5,302 nt of DNA, taken from assembly GCA_044370335.1 (NCBI GenBank), contig JBILVS010000170.1:1-5302 (forward strand), read 5' to 3'. The position numbers were made by a program, and so were the translations under genes. Shown here one piece after another: positions 1 through 5,302 of this stretch. Below the pieces are notes generated by a model that saw nothing but the letters and a program-made list of their open reading frames with translations, was not told the origin of the DNA and did not search any database. Numbering within the stretch: the first letter of the stretch is position 1; each line of letters opens with the position of its first letter. This DNA is from REEB509 sp044370335. GTDB taxonomy: Bacteria > Pseudomonadota > Alphaproteobacteria > Caulobacterales > Aquidulcibacteraceae.

Positions 1-1901
1 CGAACCGGCCGGATTGGCTGGGGGTCGCGGGCATCGCCCGGGATTTGGCGGCGGCGGGCGTCGGCACGCTCAAGGCAAAGCCTAGGGCGCCGGTGACAGG
101 CGGCTTTGACAGCGCCATCAGGGTTGCGATGGATGATGCAGAGGCCTGCCCCGTGTTTGCCGCCACCCTGATCCGGGGCGTGAAGAACGGGCCCTCGCCC
201 GCGTGGCTGCAGAATCGCCTACGGGCGATCGGGATCAAGCCGCGGAACATCCTCGTCGATGTGACGAACTATCTGTCCTACGACCGCGGACGGCCGCTGC
301 ACGTTTATGACGCGGGGAAGCTCACGGGGACCGTGCGGGCGCGGCTGGGGCGCGAGGGCGAGAGCTTCAAGGCGCTGGATGGGGAGACCTACGCCATCAC
401 GTCGGCGATGTGCGTGATCGCGGACGACAAGGGCGTTCTGGGCCTCGGCGGGGTGATGGGGGGCGAAGAAAGCGGCTCTTCGGACGCCACGACCGAGGTG
501 CTCGTGGAAAGCGCCTGGTTTGATCCGAACCGGACCTTCAAGACTGGTCGGGCGACAGGGATCGCCTCAGACGCGCAGTATCGCTTCGCCCGGGGCGTGG
601 ACCCCGGCTTTGTGGTCGATGGGCTGCATTTGGCGGTTTCAATGATCCTGGACATGGCGGGCGGGGAGGCGTCCAAACCGATGGTCGCGGGCGCTATCCC
701 GGCGCCGCCCAAAGCTTTGTTCTTCAACCCGGAGCGGGTGCGGACGCTGGCGGGGCTCGACGTGACGCCCGCCCGGAGCCAGGCCATTTTGGAGGCGCTT
801 GGATTTTCTGTGGCGGCCAAGGGCAAGGCCTGGACCGTGACGCCGCCATCGTGGCGGCGGGACGTGGAGGGGCCTGCGGATCTCGTGGAGGAGATCGCGC
901 GGATCGAGGGCTTTGACAAATTGCCGGAAGCGCCGCCGCCGCGGGCGGCGGGTCTGCGGCCCCCTGCGGCGGGCGTCACGGAAAGCCGTGGCCGGGTGGC
1001 GCGGCGGGCGCTGGCGGCGGCCGGCTATCAGGAGGCGATCACCTGGAGCTTCCTGCCGGAGCGGGAAGCCGCACTGTTCGGCTTGAACCAGAGCCAGATC
1101 GCGGCCGTGAAGCTCGCCAATCCGATTGCGTCCGATCTCGATACGATGCGGCCGTCCGCGTTGCCGAACCTGCTCAAGGCGGCGCAGCGCAATCTGGATC
1201 GCGGGTTTGGCGATGCGCGGCTGTTTGAGGTCGGGCCGGTCTATAGCGGCGATGGGGAGAAGGATCAGCGGCGGACGGTTTCGGCCGTCGTGCAGCCGCG
1301 GCCGGCGCGGCACTGGGCGGGGGCGGAGGCCGTCGATGTTTTGGCTGTGAAGCGGGATTGCCTTGCGGTGCTGGAGGCTGTCGGCGCGCCGGTGAGCGCG
1401 TTGCAGTCGGTTCCGGCGGAGGTCTCGTGGCTGCATCCTGGCCGCGGGGGCGCGTTTAAGATCGGGCCGAAGGTCGTGGCGGTGTTCGGGGAGCTTCATC
1501 CCAAGACGCTGGCAGCTTTGGATGTGTCTGGGCCGGCGCTCGCGTTCGAAATCGACCTTGACGCCATCCCGGGGCCGCGAGCGAAAGGCCGGGCGCGGCC
1601 GGTGTTTGAGAAGTGGGACTTGATGCCGCTCTCGCGCGATTTCGCGTTCATCATGGATGAGAGCAAGGCCGCGGCGGACCTTGTGAGCGCGGCCCTGCGG
1701 GCGGACAAGACGCTGATCGCGGACGTGACGCTGTTTGACGTTTATCGCGGCGCCGGCGTGCCGGAGGGTAAGAAGAGCCTCGCCATCGAGGTGACGCTGC
1801 AGCCGACGGACAAGACGCTGACGGAGGCGGAGATCGAGGCCGTGTCGGCGAAGGTGATCGCGGCGGCGAGCAAGGCCGTGGGGGGCGTGTTGAGGGGGTA
1901 A
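1..1901 (+). CDS. pheT: Phenylalanine--tRNA ligase beta subunit, 5'-truncated by window edge
   Basis: Beta subunit of the cytoplasmic (alpha-beta)2 PheRS, which charges tRNA-Phe and edits Tyr-tRNA-Phe. The frame is open from base 3 and reads NRPDWLGVAGIARDL before the first possible internal start (TTG at 45), so the gene begins upstream. The 632 visible residues lack roughly the first 170 of a protein of about 800, that is the N-terminal tRNA-binding domain. Visible in order, counting from base 3: B3/B4 editing domain (about 50-225, with NILVDVTNY from residue 82, then HVYD, then GLGGVMGGEESGSS at 147-160); B5 domain (about 238-315, with TPPSWRRDVEG around W284 and DLVEEIARIEGFDKLPE); the catalytic-like B6/B7 fold (about 325-520, LANPIASDLDTMRPS from 371); and the C-terminal anticodon-binding FDX-ACB domain (535-631, FEKWDLMPLSRDFAF). 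It ends with TAA at 1899. Codons strongly favour G/C endings. pheS normally lies just upstream, which is inferred because it is outside the window. Confidence 0.98.
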   Translation, partial: NRPDWLGVAGIARDLAAAGVGTLKAKPRAPVTGGFDSAIRVAMDDAEACPVFAATLIRGVKNGPSPAWLQNRLRAIGIKPRNILVDVTNYLSYDRGRPLHVYDAGKLTGTVRARLGREGESFKALDGETYAITSAMCVIADDKGVLGLGGVMGGEESGSSDATTEVLVESAWFDPNRTFKTGRATGIASDAQYRFARGVDPGFVVDGLHLAVSMILDMAGGEASKPMVAGAIPAPPKALFFNPERVRTLAGLDVTPARSQAILEALGFSVAAKGKAWTVTPPSWRRDVEGPADLVEEIARIEGFDKLPEAPPPRAAGLRPPAAGVTESRGRVARRALAAAGYQEAITWSFLPEREAALFGLNQSQIAAVKLANPIASDLDTMRPSALPNLLKAAQRNLDRGFGDARLFEVGPVYSGDGEKDQRRTVSAVVQPRPARHWAGAEAVDVLAVKRDCLAVLEAVGAPVSALQSVPAEVSWLHPGRGGAFKIGPKVVAVFGELHPKTLAALDVSGPALAFEIDLDAIPGPRAKGRARPVFEKWDLMPLSRDFAFIMDESKAAADLVSAALRADKTLIADVTLFDVYRGAGVPEGKKSLAIEVTLQPTDKTLTEAEIEAVSAKVIAAASKAVGGVLRG

Positions 1902-1915
1902 GGGGGGTGCTTTAG

Positions 1916-1946
1916 GCTCAATGTCTGAGGAAGTCCCATTGTGAGC
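1916..1946 (+). other. Small hairpin just downstream of pheT
   Basis: GCTCA (1916-1920) pairs with TGAGC (1942-1946). ATG (1921-1923) pairs with CAT (1937-1939), leaving a two-base bulge (TG, 1940-1941) and a 13-base loop. It starts 14 bases after the pheT stop, where a terminator would sit. It is not followed by a T tract and its stem is weak, so it is at best a poor intrinsic terminator or an mRNA 3'-end structure. No other terminator candidate is visible between pheT and the next ORF. Confidence 0.3.
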
Positions 1947-1963
1947 ATTTGCGGGGCGGGCGT

Positions 1964-2068
1964 GTGAAAGCAGGTTGGCGGCATGAGCACACTGAGGCCG
2001 AACCGTGAAGGGTGGATGAGGGGGCCGTTGGTCGAGGCCCCTGCTTGCCCGCCGTTTCCGGCTTTCAC
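1964..2068 (+). other. Nested inverted repeat; possible structured RNA leader
   Basis: The outer arms GTGAAAGC (1964-1971) and GCTTTCAC (2061-2068) are perfectly complementary. Moving inward, after one A/G mismatch, GG (1973-1974) can pair with CC (2058-2059), and GGCGG (1977-1981) with CCGCC (2049-2053). Inside lies a separate hairpin, GGGGCC (2021-2026) with GGCCCC (2036-2041), around a 9-base loop. The same bases allow a rival pairing of GGCGGGC (1956-1962) with GCCCGCC (2047-2053). The fold would end 17 bases before the start codon at 2086. I do not recognise a known RNA family or riboswitch. In GC-rich DNA such pairing can arise by chance, so a functional RNA is an inference. Confidence 0.3.
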
Positions 2069-2085
2069 GGACTTCGAGCGACGCC

Positions 2086-2418
2086 ATGCTCGACAGCATC
2101 GCACCTCTGTTCAGCGCCAAGGCCAAGGCGTTTGGTGAACAGGTCTGCGCTGCGGAAATCGTGGACCGCATCAATACGATCGTTGGCTTTTACACGAGAG
2201 TTAACGTTGATCGCGAGACGTGCACGCCGGCGCCCCTAAGCCAACAAGGCGCGCATTTCGAGGTCGATGATGTTGAGCACGGCTTGGGTATCATCCTGTG
2301 GGACGCTGATGGCGACGGCTATCTCGAAACTATTGAAGGCTGCAGCGTGGACGATAACCTGCGCGAAGGCGTCGATCTCGCGGACCTGAAATTTGTTCGC
2401 CTAACGCAGCTTGGCTAG
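2086..2418 (+). CDS. Hypothetical 110-residue protein with EF-hand-like/IEG-strand motif
   Basis: I do not recognise this protein with certainty. It is a soluble, acidic 110-residue product with no signal peptide or membrane segment. The N-terminal half (about residues 10-36) looks helical. The C-terminal half carries HGLGIILWDADGDGYLETIE (65-84) followed by GCS. Residues 73-84 fit the 12-residue EF-hand loop (D73, D75, D77, G78, L80, E84), but only one loop is present and no flanking helices are obvious. The pattern also resembles the paired beta strands (W..DGYL..IEG.S) seen in small uncharacterised or immunity-like proteins, which I find at least as likely. The ATG at 2086 is the only usual start after the upstream in-frame stop at 2017. 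Its Shine-Dalgarno is weak (only CGAG around 2075-2078). Codon use looks less G-ended than in pheT, including TTT, GTT, AAT and AGA codons, which may mean later acquisition. The gene is isolated: 184 bp after pheT and 130 bp before the channel gene. Confidence 0.65.
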   Translation: MLDSIAPLFSAKAKAFGEQVCAAEIVDRINTIVGFYTRVNVDRETCTPAPLSQQGAHFEVDDVEHGLGIILWDADGDGYLETIEGCSVDDNLREGVDLADLKFVRLTQLG

Positions 2419-2548
2419 GCCCGTCCTCGGCGATTTCTGGATACAGGCCCTCTCCCTCCGCCTCAGCGCGACCCGGCTCACAGCCCTTCCGCCGACCGCT
2501 CGGCGCCGCTAGCCTCCCATCGCTTCGGCAGAGGGGAATCACGTCGCC
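2419..2548. other. Short intergenic gap upstream of the channel gene
   Basis: This gap is C-rich on the plus strand, unlike the G-rich coding strands on either side, and includes a pyrimidine run near 2449-2466 and an 8-bp palindrome CGGCGCCG at 2501-2508. I see no convincing -35/-10 pair, terminator with T tract, or short gene. The channel's ribosome binding site (GAGGGGA, 2531-2537) is at its end. Confidence 0.5.
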
Positions 2549-3343
2549 ATGGATGTCGCCGCCGGACAGCCGCCGCACAGCCGGCTCTATCGCCTGCTCG
2601 AGCCTGAGGCCTGGGGTAAGCCGGGCCTCTCGCCGTTGAACGGGCTGCTCGTCATGCTCGTTGTGTTCAGCTTCATCACGCTGGCGATCGAGACCGAGCC
2701 GACCGTGCCGGCGCCGGTCCTTGCCGCGCTCAGCCAGATCAATATCGGGATCATCAGCATCTTTGCGCTCGAATATGTCGCGCGGGTGTGGGTTGCAGGG
2801 GAGGACCCGCGCTATCGCGGGTTTGCGGGCCGGCTGCGCTATATGGGCAGCTTTTATGCGCTCGCGGACCTGATGGCGTTCCTGCCGGAGGCGATCCTGA
2901 TCGCGCAGGGCGGCCACATGAGCGGGCAGCAGGTGGCGTTTTTGAAGGCGCTGCGGCTCTTACGGCTGTTCAAGATCGCGCGCTATGTGCCGGCGTTTGA
3001 CGTGTTTCTCGCCGCGATCCGGCGGAGCTGGAGCCAGCTTGGGGTGGCTTTGGCGCTGGCGTTGGTGTTTGTCTATGTTGGCGCCTTGCTGCTCTATTTC
3101 GTGGAAGGGACCCTTGATCCGGAGAATTTCGGGTCGATCCCGCGGGCGATCTGGTGGGCGGTGGTGACGCTCACGACGGTGGGGTACGGCGATGTCTATC
3201 CGCATTCGGCGCCGGGGCGGCTCGCGGCGATGATGATCTCGCTCGCGGGGATCGGGATCGTGGCGCTACCGGCGGGCATTCTAGCTTCGGCGTTCTCTGA
3301 CGAATTGCGGGACCGGCAGGCCTCGAAGTCCGACAAGCCCTAA
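2549..3343 (+). CDS. Voltage-gated potassium channel (six-TM Kv-type, Ion_trans family)
   Basis: Inner-membrane K+ channel subunit of 264 residues, expected to act as a tetramer. The architecture is complete. S1 is about 31-48. S2 is about 63-83, with F72, E75 and R79. S3 is about 98-119, with D107. S4 is about 131-146, where K133, R136, R139, K142 and R145 fall exactly every third residue. S5 is about 164-186. The pore helix and filter are about 198-215, with TVGYGD at 210-215. S6 is about 222-249, with PAG (241-243) where eukaryotic Kv channels have PVP. S2 E75 and S3 D107 are the usual counter-charges of the voltage sensor. Only about 15 residues follow S6, so there is no RCK or cyclic-nucleotide domain; the N-terminus has no T1 domain. 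The ATG at 2549 follows GAGGGGA at 2531-2537 with an 11-base gap, slightly long. It converges on the EipA-like gene and overlaps it by 4 bp. Its role in membrane potential or K+ balance is inferred from the family. Confidence 0.95.
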   Translation: MDVAAGQPPHSRLYRLLEPEAWGKPGLSPLNGLLVMLVVFSFITLAIETEPTVPAPVLAALSQINIGIISIFALEYVARVWVAGEDPRYRGFAGRLRYMGSFYALADLMAFLPEAILIAQGGHMSGQQVAFLKALRLLRLFKIARYVPAFDVFLAAIRRSWSQLGVALALALVFVYVGALLLYFVEGTLDPENFGSIPRAIWWAVVTLTTVGYGDVYPHSAPGRLAAMMISLAGIGIVALPAGILASAFSDELRDRQASKSDKP

Positions 3344-3930
3344 AAGGGCAGGATGTTGCGGCGGGGCGAATAGGCCAAATAGCCGATGTTTGCGCCCGCC
3401 CGTAGGCCCACGCCAAACCGCATCGGGGCAAGCGTGATGCCGTCCGCCCGCTGATAATTAAGGCCGATCCCGCCGACGAAATAGGCCGTGCCTTCCACGC
3501 CGGGAAAGCGGCGGAAGATCTGGCGGGCGTCGGTCATGCCGTAAATCAGGGTGAAGACCTTCGAGACGTTGCCGCCGCTGTCGAAGCCGACAGAGGGACC
3601 CTGCCAATAGACGCGGAGGCCGTTCTGGCTGCGGCGGAAGAACTGGCGGCCCTCGCCGTAGCGCAGACCGACGCCGATGGCGCCGGCGGCTTCCGTCCCC
3701 TCGATGTAGCCGACAGGGCGGCCATTATCAGCGAAGGCGCGCTCCATGACGGCGGCTAAACCGCTTGCGCCTGCTCCGAAGAAGGCATCCGCCGCCTGGA
3801 TCATTTCTTCAAGCGTGTACTCGCCGGAGTCCTGGGCGTACGCCTCTGGGACAAACGCTCCAGAGAAGGGGACGAGGGCTGCCGCGGCGGCGAGGCCGGA
3901 CAGGGTGGCGCGTCGAGTCAAAGGTTTCAT
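3340..3930 (-). CDS. eipA: EipA-like DUF1134 periplasmic envelope protein
   Basis: Exported protein of 196 residues matching the DUF1134 family, typified by Brucella EipA, a small periplasmic beta-barrel protein needed for envelope stress resistance. The N-terminus is a signal peptide: LTRRATLSG (4-12), then a hydrophobic stretch and an AYA|QD cleavage site after A32. The RR pair looks Tat-like but lacks the usual F, so Sec export is as likely. A helical region follows (about 39-66), then the conserved body: VYWQGPSVGFDSGGNVSKVF (107-126), RRFPGVEGTAYFVGGIGLNY (140-159), and the C-terminal GVGLRAGANIGYLAYS (173-188) ending RRNILPF. The signal peptide supports the ATG at 3930, although no good Shine-Dalgarno precedes it. 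It is transcribed away from the zinc receptor gene and towards the channel gene. In Brucella eipA is reported to be under CtrA control; I see no TTAA half-site in the 151 bp upstream. The molecular activity of the family is not settled. Confidence 0.9.
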   Translation of the reverse strand: MKPLTRRATLSGLAAAAALVPFSGAFVPEAYAQDSGEYTLEEMIQAADAFFGAGASGLAAVMERAFADNGRPVGYIEGTEAAGAIGVGLRYGEGRQFFRRSQNGLRVYWQGPSVGFDSGGNVSKVFTLIYGMTDARQIFRRFPGVEGTAYFVGGIGLNYQRADGITLAPMRFGVGLRAGANIGYLAYSPRRNILPF

Positions 3931-4024
3931 GGGGGCAAGCTTTCGAACAAGTGGGGCGCAAACAAGGCCCGAAGCAGCCTCTGAGATGACAGCTTTGTTG
4001 GGTTTGTTTCGGTTCCCAAACGGG

Positions 4025-4051
4025 TTGACCGAGGTGATGTTATCTTATAAC
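4025..4051 (+). promoter_or_regulatory. Predicted sigma70-type promoter of the ZnuD-like receptor gene
   Basis: TTGACC (4025-4030) is a near-perfect -35 element. TATAAC (4046-4051) can serve as -10, with a 15-base spacer. Read as TTGACCG, 12 bases, then CTTATAAC, it fits the Caulobacter housekeeping consensus TTGACGS-N10-14-GCTANAWC except for two bases. Transcription would start around 4058, giving a leader of about 25 bases before the ATG at 4082. The local drop in GC content against the surrounding coding sequence supports a promoter. Confidence 0.65.
4039..4051. promoter_or_regulatory. Zur-box-like operator (GTTAT-N3-ATAAC)
   Basis: GTTATCTTATAAC is a perfect 5-bp-arm palindrome with a 3-base centre. 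Its spacing and arms equal the core of the established proteobacterial Zur operator, GTTATANTATAAC. It covers the -10 hexamer, the classic place for a zinc-loaded repressor to block RNA polymerase. The outer flanks (AT on the left, GG on the right) do not extend the symmetry, so it is a core match only. Assignment to Zur rests on the match plus the downstream ZnuD-like gene; the zur gene itself is not in this window. Confidence 0.65.
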
Positions 4052-4056
4052 GGACG

Positions 4057-4073
4057 CCCCATTGAATTGGGGA
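4057..4073 (+). promoter_or_regulatory. Receptor ribosome binding site, possibly held in a small hairpin
   Basis: GGGGA (4069-4073) lies 8 bases before the ATG at 4082 and is the best Shine-Dalgarno for that start. It decides against the in-frame ATG at 4073, which would abut the same G run with no spacing. CCCCA (4057-4061) can pair with TGGGG (4068-4072) around a 6-base loop, so the site may be partly masked in the mRNA. The stem is only 5 bp and the effect is inferred. Confidence 0.4.
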
Positions 4074-4081
4074 TGTCAAAC

Positions 4082-5302
4082 ATGAACACTGTGACGACGG
4101 TTTCGACCTTGGCGCTGATCGCATCGATGGCGCTGGCGGCGCCCGCGAGAGCGCAGACCTCTGCTGGGGATGAACCGATCATCGTGACGGCGACGGCGCT
4201 GGACGACGCAGAAGACCGGACGATTCAGGCCGCGACGACGCTTGATCGGGATGCGGTGATCGCGAACTTGGGGGCCGGCCTTGGCGAGACGCTGGACAGC
4301 CAACCGGGCGTCGCCAGCACGTTCTTTGGCCGCGGGGCGAGCCGGCCGATCATCCGGGGCCTGGGTGAAGACCGCATCCGGGTGCTGAGCAACGGCACGG
4401 GCCAGATCGACGCCAGCTCGGTCAGCCCAGACCATGCGGTGGCTTCCGAGGGCTTGGAGGCGCAGACGATCGAAGTGCTGCGGGGCTCGGCGGCGCTCCC
4501 TTATGGCGGGAATGCCGTCGGGGGCGTCGTGAATGTGCTGGACGGCCGGATCTTGGAAGCGGCCCCTGACAGCGGGTTCAGCGGCCAAGCGGTCGCATCA
4601 AACGCGGTCGGCCTTGATGAGAGCCAGGCGGCGGTGGCGCTGGCCTTCGCCAATGACCGGTTTGCCCTGCGGGTGGACGGGTTCATCCGCGACGCGGGCG
4701 ACTATGACATCCCGGGCTTCGCCTATTCCGCCGCCAAACGCGCGGAGGAAATTGAAGAGGCTCTGGCCGAGGGCGAAACGCCCGAAGAGTTCGAGCGCGG
4801 CACGGCGGAAAACAGCTTTGCTGAGGCCGAAGGGCTCGGGATCGGGCTTTCGACTTACGGGGCGTGGGGCTTTGCAGGGGTGTCGGCGCGGCAGCTCGAC
4901 AGCTCCTACGGCATTCCGAAAGCCCATGCCCATGGCGAGGAAGAAGAGGAAGAGGCGATCTTCGCCGGCCCCTTCATCGATCTGGAGCAGACCCGGTATG
5001 AAGCGCGGTTGGGCCTGACGCAGGGCTTCGGGATCATCAACAGCCTCCGCGCGGAGGCGGCTTATGTCGATTACACCCACTCTGAGATCGAAGAAACGGG
5101 TGAGGTGGGCACGACCTTCACCAATGAAGGCTTCGACGCGCGGATCGAGGCGTTCCACACGCTGGGGGCCTTGAGGGGGGTCGCGGGGATCAGCGGCTCG
5201 TCGCTCGAGTTCTCCGCCGTGGGCGAGGAGGCGTTCGTCACGCCGACCGACATCTCTGATTTGGGCGTCTTCATCGTGGAGCGTCTCCAGGCGGGGAATT
5301 GG
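4082..5302 (+). CDS. znuD: ZnuD-like TonB-dependent outer-membrane zinc receptor, 3' end outside window
   Basis: The first 407 residues of a TonB-dependent receptor; full members have about 650-750, so much of the barrel is missing. A signal peptide ends ARA|QT after A24. A TonB-box-like segment EPIIVTAT (31-38) follows, then the plug domain (about 45-155). The plug carries the ZnuD-type blocks FFGRGASRPIIRGLGEDRIR (81-100), NGTGQIDASSVSPDHAV (104-120), EVLRGSAALPYGGNAVGGVV (131-150) and NVLDGR. Barrel strands follow, with GDYDIPGFAYS and then a Glu-rich loop (KRAEEIEEALAEGETPEEFE). The segment from Y276 reads YGIPKAHAHGEEEEEE and is followed by DLEQTRYEARLG, which corresponds to the His-rich metal-binding loop of Neisseria ZnuD but has only two histidines and six glutamates. 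Zinc as cargo is inferred from these motifs and from the Zur-like operator upstream; copper or another metal complex is possible. It is divergent from the EipA-like gene, with 151 bp between them. Confidence 0.9.
   Translation, partial: MNTVTTVSTLALIASMALAAPARAQTSAGDEPIIVTATALDDAEDRTIQAATTLDRDAVIANLGAGLGETLDSQPGVASTFFGRGASRPIIRGLGEDRIRVLSNGTGQIDASSVSPDHAVASEGLEAQTIEVLRGSAALPYGGNAVGGVVNVLDGRILEAAPDSGFSGQAVASNAVGLDESQAAVALAFANDRFALRVDGFIRDAGDYDIPGFAYSAAKRAEEIEEALAEGETPEEFERGTAENSFAEAEGLGIGLSTYGAWGFAGVSARQLDSSYGIPKAHAHGEEEEEEAIFAGPFIDLEQTRYEARLGLTQGFGIINSLRAEAAYVDYTHSEIEETGEVGTTFTNEGFDARIEAFHTLGALRGVAGISGSSLEFSAVGEEAFVTPTDISDLGVFIVERLQAGNW

Noticed and set aside
4..36. Internal TTG at 45 as the pheT start
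   Set aside because: The frame continues upstream to the window edge with conserved PheT sequence (NRPDWLGVAGIARD), so the gene starts outside the window.
1924..1936. GAGGAAGTCC resembling the conserved start of RNase P RNA (GAGGAAAGTCC)
   Set aside because: None of the other conserved RNase P RNA blocks is present and the intergenic space is far too short.
2020..2042. GGGGCC/GGCCCC hairpin as an intrinsic terminator of pheT
   Set aside because: No T tract follows the stem and it lies about 120 bases after the stop, inside a larger inverted repeat.
639..2174. A 511-codon open frame on the minus strand, antisense to pheT
   Set aside because: It is opposite a well-supported pheT. The product is Arg/His/Pro-rich low-complexity sequence with no recognisable domain, as expected from the complement of GC-rich codons.
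2330..2917. Minus-strand open frame across the channel's 5' part and the preceding gap
   Set aside because: Its product is charged and domainless, and it overlaps a clear channel gene. The C-rich gap merely lacks stops in that frame.
4012..4016. GGAAC on the minus strand as an ECF-sigma -35 element for the EipA-like gene
   Set aside because: No matching -10 (such as CGTT) follows at 16-18 bases, and a five-base match alone is not evidence.
4073..4081. Alternative in-frame start ATG at 4073 for the receptor
   Set aside because: The only G-rich ribosome binding site directly touches this ATG, whereas it is well spaced for the ATG at 4082. The signal peptide works equally with either, so 4082 is preferred.
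4598..5158. Minus-strand and other-frame open frames over the receptor gene
   Set aside because: They are shadows of the receptor frame, which shows continuous ZnuD-family motifs from 4082 to the window end.

Overview
The window looks like chromosomal DNA from a high-GC alphaproteobacterium, probably close to Caulobacterales/Hyphomonadaceae-type lineages. The grounds are an alphaproteobacterial-type pheT, a DUF1134/EipA-family periplasmic protein (a family largely confined to Alphaproteobacteria), and a promoter ahead of the last gene that fits the Caulobacter housekeeping pattern. The genus cannot be fixed from this sequence.

Layout: (1) 1-1901, plus strand: the 3' four-fifths of pheT, the phenylalanine-tRNA ligase beta subunit, whose 5' end lies outside the window. 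(2) 1902-2085: a non-coding stretch with a small hairpin just after pheT and a larger nested inverted repeat (about 1964-2068) directly ahead of the next ORF. (3) 2086-2418, plus: an unrecognised 110-residue protein with a WDADGDGYL..IEG segment that can be read as an EF-hand loop. (4) 2549-3343, plus: a six-helix voltage-gated K+ channel with a regular S4 and a TVGYGD filter. (5) 3340-3930, minus: a secreted EipA-like (DUF1134) envelope protein, whose stop codon overlaps that of the channel by 4 bp. (6) 3931-4081: a divergent intergenic region holding a good sigma70-type promoter and, over its -10 element, a perfect GTTAT-N3-ATAAC palindrome that matches the core of the known Zur (zinc uptake regulator) operator. 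(7) 4082-5302, plus: the first 407 codons of a TonB-dependent outer-membrane receptor of the ZnuD (zinc) type, running off the window.

The most informative unit is the last one. A ZnuD-like receptor, with the diagnostic plug motifs and a His/Glu loop, sits behind a Zur-box-like operator that overlaps its promoter, so promoter and protein independently point to zinc-repressed zinc (or zinc-complex) import across the outer membrane. The other genes appear to be independent housekeeping or envelope genes rather than parts of one pathway. I see no mobile element, CRISPR array, tRNA or rRNA. I do not see a convincing new multi-gene system; the best candidates for something undescribed are the 110-residue protein and the folded leader in front of it.
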